A DNA stretch of 64,000 nucleotides, taken from Nannochloris sp. 'desiccata' (Eukaryota; Chlorophyta; Trebouxiophyceae; Chlorellales; Chlorellaceae). The position numbers and the translations under genes were made by a program. The DNA lies in NCBI GenBank assembly GCA_019044685.2, contig JAGTXX020000011.1:682001-746000 (forward strand), given 5' to 3'. How positions within the stretch are numbered: the stretch's first letter is position 1; every line of letters starts with the position of its first letter. Of the stretch, positions 1 through 10,750 are shown piece after piece. The notes below the pieces were generated by a model. It made no database searches, was not told where the DNA came from, and saw only the letters and a program-made list of their open reading frames with translations.

Positions 1-2748
1 CCAGTGCTCCCGCCTGGCGTCAAAGTAGATTTTAATAGCTTAAAACCTCCTCCCGGCTATGTTCCGGGTGCCGGGCGTGGTGCCGCTGGTTTTACCACTC
101 GATCAGATATTGGCCCTTCTATGCCTGCTGCTGACGGTCCTAGTGGCGATGGAGACGATGCAAAACCTGAAACCACCGCTGCTGATGCCAAGTTTGATGA
201 ATTTCTCGGCAGCGATACAGGCGTCTTTGCCAGCGGTGCTCGAGACGACGAAGATAAAGAAGCAGATGAGATCTGGGAACAAATTGATGAGCGTATGGAT
301 GAACGACGTCGTGCTAAACGCGAAGCGAACGAAAAAGAGCAAATGGAGAAATTTCGACGTGAAAATCCTAAAATTAGTGAACAGTTTGCCGATTTAAAAA
401 GAAAGCTTGGAGAGCTATCAGAAGCTGACTGGGAAGCTGTGCCCGACATTGGAGATTATACAGTGAAGAAACGTAAAGGAATGCAACAATTCGTCCCTGT
501 CCCAGATTCCCTTTTGGCACGTGCTGCTGCAGCGACAGAAACGGCCACTGCTTTGGATGCTTCTGCCATGGCCAGTGGTGGAATGGCCACCCCCGCTGGT
601 GGTGCAGGTGGTATTATCTCCGATTTAACAGCCATCGGCGCAGGTCGTAACACTGTCGTACAACTTAAATTGGATAAATTATCAGATTCTGTCACTGGTC
701 AAACAGTTGTGGACCCTAAAGGATATTTGACTGATTTAAAATCTGTCACGGTCAAATCTGATTCAGAAATTTCAGATATAAAGAAAGCGCGATTATTACT
801 ACGATCTGTTATTAATACAAACCCTAAACATGCTCCAGGATGGATTGCTGCAGCGAGGTTGGAGGAAGTTGCTGGAAGGCTCGCACAGGCGAGAGAATTA
901 ATTATGAAAGGGTGTGAGCTCTGTCCGGGAAATGAGGACGTCTGGCTCGAGGCAGCGCGATTGCAGGCAGGAGAAAATGCAAAGGCGATATTAGCTCGCG
1001 GTGTAGCTGCTTTACCAGATTCTGTAAAATTGTGGATGCAAGCAGCGAGGCTGGAAGAAGGTGATGCTGCTAGAAAAAGAGTGTTGCTTCGAGCATTGGA
1101 ACGGATACCGCATAGTGTTCGCCTTTGGAAGGCTGTGGTAGAAATTTCCGAGGAAGATGATGCGAGAATCTTGCTGTCTCGTGCTGTAGAATGTTGTCCT
1201 CAACATGTGGAGCTTTGGCTCGCTTTAGCGCGCTTAGAAACGTATAAAGCGGCTCAAAAGGTTTTGAATAGAGCCCGGCAAGTGGTGCCGACGTCGGCTG
1301 AAATTTGGATCACAGCTTCCAAGCTAGAAGAATCTGAAGGTAACGACGCAATGCCTGCAAAGGTTATTCCACGTGGTATTAAATCTCTAATAGCTAATGG
1401 AGTCGTTATAGATAGAGAGTGGTGGTTGAAAGAAGCAGAAGCCGCAGAGAGAGGACACCCACCAATGGTGGCCACGTGCAGGGCTATTGTCTCTGAAGTA
1501 GTGGGTATTGGAGTGGAAGATGAAGATAGACAGATTACATGGCTGGCTGATGCTGAAGAATTGCAAAGAAAGGGCTCTATTGAAACTGCAAGGGCTATTT
1601 ACTCTCATGCGCTGTCCATTTTCCCGGGTCAAGATGGTATTTGGCGTCGTGCTGCCGGTTTAGAGAAAGCATACGGTACACCTGAAAGTTTAGATGCCTT
1701 GTTGCGTAAAGCGGTTCAATATTGTCCTCAGGCAGAGGTACTTTGGCTCATGGCCGCCAAAGAAAAGTGGCAAGGCGGCGACGTTGCCGCTGCAAGATCT
1801 ATCTTAGAAGAGGCATTTGTACGCAATCCTGATTCAGAGGAGATTTGGCTTGCGGCTTTCAAAGTAGAGTTCGAGTCTGGGGAGTTGCAACGTGCGAGAT
1901 TGATCTTGGCAAAGGCTAGAGACCATCATCCTGCAAGTACCCCCCGTGTTTGGATGAAGAGTGCCGTCGTAGAACGCGAAGCAGGCGACGCAGATGCCGA
2001 AAGAAGTTTATTATTGCAGGGTTTAGAAAGGTTCCCACAGTATTGGAAACTTCACTTGATGCTGGGGCAGTTGGAAGATCGCCTCGGGGCAACTGACGCT
2101 GCAAGGACGGCATATGCTCTTGGTATCCGTCAGCGCCCAGATTGCGTCGCACTATGGACTGAAGCTGCCCGCTTAGAAGAGAAAAGTGGCGCAATAGGTA
2201 AAGCGCGTGCTTTATTGGAGCAGGCTAGGCTTAAAAATCCTAAGAATGAACTTTTATGGTTGGCGGCTGTGCGAACAGAAGCTAGGGCTAATAATACTCG
2301 AGCAGCTGAGTCTCTGATGGCAAAAGCGTTACAAGAATGTCCTTCAAGTGGTATTTTATGGGCAGAAAATGTAGCTACTGCACCTAGACCACAGAGGAAA
2401 GCTCGCTCGGTGGATGCGTTAAAGAGATGTCATGATGACGCCTTTGTTGTTGCTGCGGTTGCCGGATTGTTCTGGCAAGATCGTAAGGTAGACAAAGCTA
2501 GAAACTGGCTTGTTAAAGCTGTTACTATTGAACCAGATGTGGGTGATTTTTGGGCGCAATTGTACAAGTTTGAGTGCCAGCATGGCACACCTGAAGCAGC
2601 AACTGATGTGGTTCAGAAATGCATCGCTGCTGATCCTCACCATGGGGAAAGGTGGCAGAGAATTTCTAAAATGCCTGCAAATGTACATTTATCGACCGAA
2701 ATGGTGCTCAAAAAAGTAGCAGCGGATTTAGATAACCCAGCCATTTAA
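1..2748 (+). CDS. PRP6: Pre-mRNA-processing factor 6 (U5/tri-snRNP protein), 5' partial
   Basis: PRP6 is a scaffold of the U4/U6.U5 tri-snRNP and bridges U5 and U4/U6 in the nucleus. The frame is open from the left edge and encodes about 914 residues. It begins inside the conserved N-terminal block, with [20 protein letters not shown] near its start, so the true start codon and a few residues lie outside the window; the first in-frame ATG, at 121, is too late. Next come the acidic, charged PRP1_N region ([10 protein letters not shown], then DLKRKLGEL), the block [14 protein letters not shown], and an array of HAT/TPR-like helical repeats with W...A..E signatures ([29 protein letters not shown]) to the C terminus. 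The similarity to animal and plant PRP6 is colinear throughout. No intron is visible. A TGTAA motif lies just past the stop (2762-2766). Confidence 0.96.
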   Translation, partial: PVLPPGVKVDFNSLKPPPGYVPGAGRGAAGFTTRSDIGPSMPAADGPSGDGDDAKPETTAADAKFDEFLGSDTGVFASGARDDEDKEADEIWEQIDERMDERRRAKREANEKEQMEKFRRENPKISEQFADLKRKLGELSEADWEAVPDIGDYTVKKRKGMQQFVPVPDSLLARAAAATETATALDASAMASGGMATPAGGAGGIISDLTAIGAGRNTVVQLKLDKLSDSVTGQTVVDPKGYLTDLKSVTVKSDSEISDIKKARLLLRSVINTNPKHAPGWIAAARLEEVAGRLAQARELIMKGCELCPGNEDVWLEAARLQAGENAKAILARGVAALPDSVKLWMQAARLEEGDAARKRVLLRALERIPHSVRLWKAVVEISEEDDARILLSRAVECCPQHVELWLALARLETYKAAQKVLNRARQVVPTSAEIWITASKLEESEGNDAMPAKVIPRGIKSLIANGVVIDREWWLKEAEAAERGHPPMVATCRAIVSEVVGIGVEDEDRQITWLADAEELQRKGSIETARAIYSHALSIFPGQDGIWRRAAGLEKAYGTPESLDALLRKAVQYCPQAEVLWLMAAKEKWQGGDVAAARSILEEAFVRNPDSEEIWLAAFKVEFESGELQRARLILAKARDHHPASTPRVWMKSAVVEREAGDADAERSLLLQGLERFPQYWKLHLMLGQLEDRLGATDAARTAYALGIRQRPDCVALWTEAARLEEKSGAIGKARALLEQARLKNPKNELLWLAAVRTEARANNTRAAESLMAKALQECPSSGILWAENVATAPRPQRKARSVDALKRCHDDAFVVAAVAGLFWQDRKVDKARNWLVKAVTIEPDVGDFWAQLYKFECQHGTPEAATDVVQKCIAADPHHGERWQRISKMPANVHLSTEMVLKKVAADLDNPAI

Positions 2749-2830
2749 AAATGCATCTTTTTGTAATAATTTTTACAAAGCTACAAAGTACTAAAGACAC
2801 AAAAAGTTTAAAAATTTAGTTTAGCCTTCT

Positions 2831-4078
2831 TCAAGATGATGTCCGAGTACGTGCTACTGCAAGTGCAGTTGTATCTGTATGTATCATGGCATCTACAGCA
2901 GCAGCTTGGGCTACAAGCACTTCTTGTCTCACCAGCATACTATTTCCTGCAGCGTGTTGTTTCTTTAGGGTCTCAATCCATGTTTTGAGGGTTTCTAACT
3001 CAGAAATAAGAGCATCTACACTTGATTTCAGAGTATTTATACTAGTACCTCTATGTTTCCGTGTTTCATTTTTAAAAGAACAAGGTGTTTGAATCCATAT
3101 TGGCAGTGCGCCATCGATCGCTCCTTTTATTCTATTTTCTAGTTGTGTTTTTAATTGGTCTTGGATGGTCCACACAATCTGCAGAGATTCGGCATATATA
3201 CTAATTGGTACTATATCACTCCTAGTAGTACTAATCTCAACTTGCTGTGATTGCACTTGTGCTGCGGTGCCAAAGTGCCATCGTGAAACCCCGCCAGCTG
3301 TTTCAGAAGAGGCGTAACTAGGATAGCAGCCTAAATGCTGAACTAGTACCGTGTGAATCCAGCTCCTATCAAATTCTTGCATGCTAGTGTGCATCTTGAC
3401 GAAAAAGTGCGCTGCGTATGGCCAGGCAGTCTTCTCCTGCTTTGTTTCTTGGTTATTGTCCAGAGAGCGGAAAGAATGTAGCCACGCTGTGCTGTCTAAA
3501 GTAATCTGCCCAGCATGCACCACAGCAGATAAGATACCAGGTTGAAGAGAAGCTGATGATGGTGTCAGCAAAGCGTATATTTCTAAGGTAGTGCCATTCG
3601 CACTGTTTAAAGGGAAGCCTTGTAATTCTACAAGTGCTGATGCTCGCACAACGGGGTCCGTAGCTACTGTCGTAATTATTGATGTCTCTTCTAATTGTTT
3701 CACGCTGCAGCCACCAATTCCAACACCAGGCAATACCGATGCAATTGTAATATTGATTTTTTTTAATAAATCAGCAGATCCTTGTACCTGAATAGAAACT
3801 TTCCATCCGGAAGAACATGGCCATGATCCCGTCACCGTAGCTTGAAAATTGTTAAATTGATTTTCTATTTGAAGTAACTCGGCATCTGGGCCTAATGAAG
3901 CCGCTAAACAATGCTGATGTAATACTTTGTATCCAGCTTGTAGTAGATTTTCCTTTTTTTGCTTTAAGTCTTGCAAGGAGAGGACTTGTTGGCGGGTGAC
4001 GCGGAGCTGGCGGGATAGTGTTGCAACTAGTTGATGCAAACCAGGGGTAGTTGCACCGTCAGCAGGTTCTATCTCCAT
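2831..4078 (-). CDS. Orphan protein with terminal coiled coils
   Basis: A single uninterrupted 415-residue frame starts at a clear ATG (4078). I do not recognise the family. The N terminus (about residues 15-65) and the C terminus (about residues 330-400) look like amphipathic coiled coils, with LSRQLRVTRQQVLSLQDLKQ and a later SVDALISELETLKTWIETLK. The middle is mixed alpha/beta with several hydrophobic strands and no obvious catalytic motif or membrane segment. The gene converges on PRP6, with 82 bp between the stop codons, and is divergent from the CUE-like gene, with a shared promoter region at 4079-4449. A scaffold or subunit of a complex is possible, but that is a guess. Codon use looks like the neighbours, so the gene is probably real. 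Confidence 0.7.
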   Translation of the reverse strand: MEIEPADGATTPGLHQLVATLSRQLRVTRQQVLSLQDLKQKKENLLQAGYKVLHQHCLAASLGPDAELLQIENQFNNFQATVTGSWPCSSGWKVSIQVQGSADLLKKINITIASVLPGVGIGGCSVKQLEETSIITTVATDPVVRASALVELQGFPLNSANGTTLEIYALLTPSSASLQPGILSAVVHAGQITLDSTAWLHSFRSLDNNQETKQEKTAWPYAAHFFVKMHTSMQEFDRSWIHTVLVQHLGCYPSYASSETAGGVSRWHFGTAAQVQSQQVEISTTRSDIVPISIYAESLQIVWTIQDQLKTQLENRIKGAIDGALPIWIQTPCSFKNETRKHRGTSINTLKSSVDALISELETLKTWIETLKKQHAAGNSMLVRQEVLVAQAAAVDAMIHTDTTALAVARTRTSS

Positions 4079-4449
4079 GATGAAATGATATAGATGTTAT
4101 ATATTATTCTAGATCATTGCAGCACCAATTCTACGTAATTTTAGAAACTTGTTTTTTGATCTGATTTCGAACTTGTCTGATCTGAAATGTTGCAAAAAGT
4201 AATATGTTTAAGAACCAGACACTGCTGATTTAAAAGCTAAAAGCTAACATCGTCTTGGCGAGGATAATAACTGAATTTAACAGCAAAACTGAATATATCG
4301 AAAGTTATTAAGGACCCGATCGGCCTTCCTCAGTTGAGCTCGCACAGCAGCTGCTTACGGGCATAAGTGGGACTCTTCCTCGCAGTGGGCGCTGTTAATT
4401 ACAATTCAGAAGACATTTGCAAGGCCAATCATAGCATAGTTTCACAAAA

Positions 4450-5203
4450 ATGGAGGCAGATGAGGCGCTTGCCAAGTTGAAAAGAGAATACCCAGAGATC
4501 GAGCTGCACATACTTGAGGAAGCTCTGCGAAACAACGACTTTGACTTTAGACGCACAAGTGAAGCCTTGAGGGTAAGGAAAACCTTGCAGGAACATCAGT
4601 ATCATTGACAACATTGAAATTAAAGCATGTTCAATTTCTGTTTAAATTGCAGGCAAGGTTTTATAATGAAGACGCCGGGATTCCTCAAGAAGAATCCCTT
4701 TGGACGAGTCTAGCTGTGCCATTTGGCACACCATCCGGCCCACAAACTAGCAAAGCACAAACCTCAGGCTGGGATTTGGTAAGTTTTGTTCTTTGCCGGC
4801 AATCTCGCGCTGGTATTCCTTCTTTGCAAACAAGTTTGTTCACCAAATTCATTTCAATTTCACCCCTTCGCAGTCATTAGATAGTCTAACAGAGGGTGTG
4901 AACGCCCTTGGAGCAAGCTTATTGATGGGCGTTGAGGCTGTTGCCGACACGCTTGGCACTTTGGGCGATTTAATTCCCGACTTGATTTTCGGTGAAGAGG
5001 AATACTATGAAGATGAAGATGGTGTTCGTCAGTCCCGTAGAGAAAGAGATCAAGTAGTTGTTGGTTCTAGCAGAGATAATGCAGTAAAGAAACGTGGTAC
5101 ACCACATGTTGCAAAGCTGGAGTCTCCACCAGCGGCACGCTATCAGCAAGAAGAGGAGTATGCAACAGACGAGTCGGGTGATGACTGGACCAAGGAAGAT
5201 TGA
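4450..5203 (+). CDS. CUE-like ubiquitin-binding domain protein, three exons
   Basis: The exons are 4450-4572, 4653-4778 and 4874-5203, all with GT...AG introns of 80 and 95 bp and both junctions in phase 0, giving about 192 residues. The N-terminal 40 residues resemble a CUE/UBA three-helix bundle (LKREYPEIELHILEEALRNN, then D.R...EALR), the type that binds ubiquitin. The middle is hydrophobic and glycine-rich (residues about 85-125, ending DLIPDLIFGEEEYYEDEDG) and the C terminus is charged and probably disordered. No membrane helix is convincing. The start was chosen because the first exon reads in frame from ATG 4450 into a good donor. The domain call rests on pattern only; the family is otherwise unknown to me. 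Confidence 0.62.
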
Positions 5204-5627
5204 TATCGATTGATATACTTGAACAGCGCTTTTTTTAATTCTTTAACGCAGCAATTCTGCTTGTAATTCTCTGCAACAAGCAGTTGAGCCTGAGTATGTA
5301 TATAGGTAGACAGGAAGTGGAGTGCAAAACAACATTGAGTCGGCCGCTGATCAGAGCCTCTCGGAGAGGAAGCAGCCAAGATAATTTTTATCACAAGAAA
5401 AGTGAATGTGAGCGTCACACGAAATCATTTGTTATGTTTGGATACAGCGAGTCGGACTGGAAGGAATAAAGCGTGAAATAAAGTTATCTAACAGGAACGC
5501 TTTGGCTTTGATATTTATTGGAATTAAAAGGAATAAAATTGCATTCTGCTGAAAAAAGACTCAGAAGAGATAGCGTAGGCAACGGCGCCAGTTACGAGAT
5601 CGTAATGTACGTCATTTGAATAAAGTC
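5204..5627 (+). other. Intergenic region between CUE-like and MFS genes
   Basis: This stretch lies between two genes on the same strand and should hold the 3' UTR of the first (a TGTAA motif occurs near 5259) and the promoter of the second. I see no supported coding sequence, RNA gene or repeat. Confidence 0.4.
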
Positions 5628-7610
5628 ATGCTTTGTAGCGGCGTAATGCTCCCCTTTTCGGGAGCTTTGTCCGTCAAGGTAAGATCAAAATTTAAAATGT
5701 CTTTCGAAGTTTTTACAAAGGTTATTCTAGCGGTTCACGCCAGCAACCTTCCAAAATGATGCAATAATTACTTGAACATATTCTACATTGCGCAGACACG
5801 GCAGCAAACCCCATTGCGAGCCTCTCTCACCAATTTAACTCACTCACGGGCGTCTCCTCGTGGCCGCCACATTAGTCTAGTGCCCTGCGCAGTTCCCCCT
5901 CCCCGCGACGTCAAATTCTCGGATACCACCATCCCCAACTCATCTTCCGACGAGGATGACGACACTAGTGGCCATGAAATAGAAACACAGGCCTATGTGC
6001 CCCTAGACTTCACACCGACAGCCACTGCCCCACCCACACCATTTGAGCCTGTCGTAGAGGTCACTACAGAGGGTCCTGCAAAACGTTCTCCAGATGCAGG
6101 CACCATTTGGGGTTTATTAGTACTATCTTTAGCGTATCTACACCATTCCACCTCAGGGTTTGCTCTCCCAGCACTACTACCTATTATTTCTGAGGACCTA
6201 CACCTCGGCGACAGCCAAGGTGCCCTACTGACAGCAGGGTATACGGTCCTTTACGCGTTAGCTCTTGTTCCTATGGGTCTTTTAGCAGATAGGGTTGATC
6301 GCCCTCGACTCTTAGCTGTAGGAATCGCTCTGTGGAGTGGTCTTACCGTTGCAGCAGCATCTTCAAAAGGCTTTACAGAACTTCTAGTTGCCCGTGTCGG
6401 TTTTGCTGCAGCCCAAGCAACACAAAACCCGATTTGTTTCTCTCTTATTCCCGAGTTATTCCCTAATGGGCGTACTACAGCGATGGCGGTGTATAATAGT
6501 GCTATTTATGCTGGTAGAGCACTCTCTTTTACCGCACTTATTATAGCAGGAAAACTCGGAGTGCCTCAAGGAATCATCGGAACTTCAATTGACATTGCCT
6601 ATACCCTAGTACCTCTAGATAAAGTGGATTTATCATTAGTATCTATCTTATATACTCAAGGTGATTTTGCAGCAGTGACACCTATATATACCTACGCTTC
6701 TGATGCGATAGAGGGGGTCATGCAGATGGAGTCGGCATTTTCAGCATGGCGGCAATTATTAACTTGGCTCGGTCCCCCTGGCTTGATTATCGCTGTGCTG
6801 TGTTTGTTAACTGTGGATGAACCCCGACAAGGCCGTGCGTTCTTAGGAGACCCGTTGAAATCATCCAGATTCTTATCAGGCTTGAACGCAAGCAAAAACA
6901 AATATAGCGGCAATGGGAGCGGTGGCGGCAGCACAGCATTAGCGGTAGCATCAGATCCCCCCAGGCCACCGGTGACCGCCACCATCTCCGAAAGCATTGA
7001 CAAGATCAAAGTATTACTGAAATCCCCTGCGTTTGTCGCTCTCACTGCTGCAGCTGCGTTTAATGATGTGGGTAGTTGGGCGCTGGTAGCTTGGCAAGCT
7101 ACTTTCTACCAACGAGTATACGATTTGACCCCGGACACATACGCTCCATTACTCGCTATAGTCATTCCCGTTGGAGGGATCATTGGGGGTGTCGGTGCAG
7201 GTCTTTTGGGGGATACACTCAATCGAATTGGCGCTAGAGGCTGGATCACAGCTGGAGCAAATATTGTCGCAGCGCCGATGATTGCTGCTTCATTATTGGC
7301 GCCAGATTATAAACAATCCTTTGCCGCGTTGTTGGTAGGGTTTGCATTATCCGAAGCGTGGAGAGCGCCTGCTGCGGTTGCTGTGAGGGATATTTCACCT
7401 CCAGGCCTGGGTTCGACTGGCAGCGCTGTTCATTTGTGTATTAGAAATTTGGTTGGTGGGCTGGGCCCGATTGCGGTTGCATTTTTAGCTACAAAAGTGG
7501 GGCTGCAGGTGGCAATGCTGCTCGTGCCAGGATGTTATTTGTTGTCGGGAGTGAGTTTTATAGCGACGGAGGCTGTCATCGCTTCGGAAAATACCAAACA
7601 ACGAATATAA
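5628..7610 (+). CDS. Major facilitator superfamily transporter, probably plastid-targeted
   Basis: Exons are 5628-5678 and 5796-7610, with donor GTAAG after a Lys codon and acceptor GCAG in phase 0, giving about 621 residues. The mature part has the MFS pattern of two six-helix halves. The signature between TM2 and TM3 reads GLLADRVDRPRLLAVGIALW (near residue 185), and the second half has an equivalent GLLGDTLNRIGARGW. The N terminus (about 60 residues) is rich in Ser, Thr and Arg and poor in acidic residues (for example RASLTNLTHSRASPRGRH) and looks like a plastid transit peptide. An acidic patch, SSSDEDDDTSGHE, follows. A polar insert of about 50 residues lies between helices 5 and 6. The closest impression is the spinster-like/organic-anion MFS branch; the substrate is not predictable. 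A second in-frame ATG at 5646 is possible. Confidence 0.82.
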
Positions 7611-8117
7611 AGATGTTTTTGTTTCCTTCTGCCGGTGTCTCTACAGACTTGAGCTTTTTTCAAAAAGAATAAATTGCAATTGATTGAATTTATCTACTAC
7701 TACTACTACATTCTATGAACAGTCTATCTACTACTATATCAGTACCATTACATGTTTTATCTTTTCAATTTTGTAAAAAGAAAATTTCGTCATAAAGCGA
7801 GGCGGTGGTGAGAAATCCACGGGGCTGTCCTTGAAGTTAGCCCGAAGTTGCATCGCCTTTTATTCTTCATATCTCAACATTTTGTGTTAATTAGAGAGTA
7901 TCTACAGTGCAACTGCGCCCATATAGATTGCAAATAATGCTATGGAGGATTACTCAAATCTTCCCGCTGCTCAGAGGATTATTTCTCGAGGGAAATGAGA
8001 AAGCGAGGCTGCCAGACTGGGTGGAAATTTGAAAGAAATGGGCATTTAACCGCCGTCTTGAGCTCTTCCTGCAAACCTGCCTGTCATTCAGAATCAATCT
8101 AATACATTATTTTTATT
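7611..8117 (+). other. Intergenic region between MFS and RRP1
   Basis: No gene is supported here. It includes a short CTA trinucleotide run near 7693-7709 and a TGTAA near 7774 that could end the MFS transcript. The rest is AT-rich upstream sequence of RRP1. Confidence 0.4.
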
Positions 8118-10441
8118 ATGATGGCTAAAGAGCGCAAGCAAAAGGAGCGCAAGCTCTTGGAAAATGTTAAAAATAGCCCACATGATGGGGGATTTGCACG
8201 GGCTCTTGGGTCGACTGATTTCCACACTCGTGAACGCGGTTTAGAGGCTCTAACCCTGTGGCTAACTGGCCACAAGCAAGTTACAGAGACTGATCTCTTG
8301 CGGCTATGGAAAGCTCTCTTCTACTGCTTCTGGCATAGTGACAGAGTTCCAGTTCAGGCATGTTATTCTTGCATTCACAGCCAATCCTCCAAATTTTCAT
8401 CTGAAACTTGCTCTAACAAGACTTCTATGGTAAATAAAAATTTTCGAATATGCAGACCGCGCTTGCCGAACGTCTTAGTGAAATCATGAACTCAGTCCCA
8501 CCGGCAGTTGGGCGACTTTACTTTAAAGTCTTTGTGCAAACTATGCGCCGTGAATGGTTTGGAATCGATCGACACAGGATGGATAAGTTTATGCTGCTGG
8601 TTAGGAAATTCTATGCTCAGCATTTACGCTATCTTCAGAGCACAGGCTGGTATGTTTTCAAAACTTTGACCAAACACCGCTCCCTGTCTGCTTTAGCACT
8701 CTATTTGATGACAACTAAAACCGTCAATTCTCTAACTTAATACTTAACTAGTTTTCTTAATAATATTATTTTCAATAACATTAACAGGGAGAAAGAAGTA
8801 GTTGAAGAATTCTCAGATTTCTGGCGTGATCAAGTTCTTCTACCTAACGACACTCTTGCTGCCTCTGGTGTTGCCTATCATGTGATAGACTTGCTGCTAC
8901 CTGAGCTGACGAGAGTTGTTGGAGAAGCCGGGAAAGGCGTTTTCCCATCTAAAAAGACGCTAGCAATACTTCTTGACCCCTGTTGTGCTGCTGCAGCCAC
9001 TACGAAGGATGCTGTTTTGATCAGGCGGCTGTATCAAGGGTTGTGGGAAGCGCTAGCAGAGGAGATTAAAGAGCCTCAGGCAGCAAACGCATTGAAAAAC
9101 TTGGATGCACAGGCTCTTGCTGACAAGCTATTTGAACTTGGTAAGTAGAAATAGACGAAAGAAATATAGAAAAATAGTATAAAATATCTCATTGGAGACA
9201 ACTATCTGCTTGTGAAAAGTGAAAGAGGAAAAGCGACGCTTTGGCCGTACTTTTTTTCTCTTTTTAAATTTTAATGAACACTGCGGCTGAATTTCTCCAT
9301 ACACAAAAAATGCGTGGTTATCAGCCTCTTGTTTCTATTATATCTAACGAAACTTGCGGTTAAACCCCATTGCTACATCTTTTTCAAAATTATCTGTTAA
9401 AAACAAACAGCATGTACCGAAGAGTTTTCTTTAACTCGGTGGCGGTGCTTTCTTTTTTCTTACACCTTTGTTTGACTCTTTCTGCCACGTTTTACAGGTG
9501 CGATGGAATCAACCAGAGCTTTGAATCGCGAAACCCTCTACGCTGCAAGTAAAGATCTTGAGCATGCAGCGAAGAACCGGGGTAAGCCACCAAAGAAGGA
9601 AAACAAGAAAGCGGCACCCACCGTGGTAGAGAATCCAATGGAGGAAAAGAAAGAAGAAGAAGAAGCGGCCGTAGCCCTGAAACCAAAGGGCGATAAAAAA
9701 CGCAAATCTTCCTCTTCTCCTCCTACTGAAGCTGGACCTTCCAGCAATGGTATCAAATCAACAGCCCAGCCTTCTTCTCTAGAGAAAGAACCATCCAAGA
9801 AGGCAAAGAAATCCAAAACTGCCACTGCAGCAGCAGAGGAGGCTGCTCCGGCTCCCACTGCCGAACAGCCTCCTTCCACTTCTTCCTGTGGCAAAAAGAT
9901 TAAAAAGAAAGATAAGAAATCCGAAGGTGCTCCAGGCGCTGCGGGCCCTGCTGGTGACGTCACCCCAATTATATCTCCCACGTCTGCTGCTCTTGAAGCG
10001 GCAGACGTCAGAAGGAGAAAGAACGTCCGATTCAGTTTGAAAAGAAATTTAGTGATGACTATCGGCCAGCCACCACTTCCAGAAGATATTCGAACCCCGC
10101 CTACATCAAAACCTAAAGGATCTGCATTGAAAGTAAAGGTTAATGTGCATCGACATGTTGGCAGTGCGCTGAAGCCAGCCGCTGTGAAACGATTGTTGGT
10201 GGAGGGGCCCTCTTCAGCGCCACCCAAATACAATATATCCCATACTGCAAATGGTCGTGGTGGTGGAAAGGGCCAGGGGAATGGAAAAGGAAGGAGTCCT
10301 GTAGGTACCCGTAGTGTAGCCAAAGGCAAAGGCCCTGGTGCAGGTCATGGCAAATGGAGAAATTCTGGTGGCGGTGGTGGTGGTGGCCAAAACCAAAACG
10401 GGAGTGGTGGGAAGAGACCGAGGGCGTCTGATTTTTTCTAA
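8118..10441 (+). CDS. RRP1: Ribosomal RNA processing protein 1 (NOP52 family)
   Basis: Four exons join in frame: 8118-8357, 8456-8649, 8788-9140 and 9498-10441 (about 576 residues). Intron 1 appears to use a GC donor (CAG/GCATGT). Intron 3 is long for this window at 357 bp. RRP1 proteins act in the nucleolus in 27S/28S pre-rRNA maturation and large-subunit assembly. The N-terminal NOP52 domain (about residues 20-260) is clear: ARALGSTDFHTRERGLEALT, LWKALFYCFWHSD, MRREWFGIDRHRMDKFMLLV and the terminal LFELG. The C-terminal half is disordered and Lys/Pro/Ala-rich with nuclear-localisation-like clusters. It carries KNVRFSLKRN, which matches the V-x-F-x-L-x-R-N block that docks PP1 in RRP1B. It ends in a Gly-rich tail. 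A second ATG follows the first immediately; ATG 8118 is used. Confidence 0.9.
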
Positions 10442-10750
10442 GCGCCCACTGAGCAACTTAATTAGTTACAAAATATTTTAGAAAGTAGCAAATCAATAAG
10501 AAATGAAGCAGAGAGGCAGAACTTAGCAAAACCTAGAAAAAACACACTGCTCGGCTTTTCTGAATCGAGTTAAATGAAGATACAAACGGAAACGTTTTTT
10601 ATACTGACCGACCGTCTTTCTATATATATCAGTTAAGAATTTATACGGAAGTAATACTTGCTCTATGTTATTATTACAACGCGCTATGCGGAAACAGTCT
10701 GTCAGTTATTAAATTAATATGAAGATGAAACGTCAAACGCCAAAGTAGTC
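10442..10750. other. Convergent 3' intergenic region
   Basis: Shared 3' flank of RRP1 (plus) and the RNFT-like gene (minus). A TGTAA on the minus strand, near 10674, could serve the RNFT-like transcript. Nothing else is recognised. Confidence 0.4.

Noticed and set aside
9538..10329. 263-codon minus-strand open frame opposite the RRP1 tail
   Set aside because: It mirrors the low-complexity Lys/Ala/Gly coding region of RRP1, whose frame is supported by family similarity and splicing.
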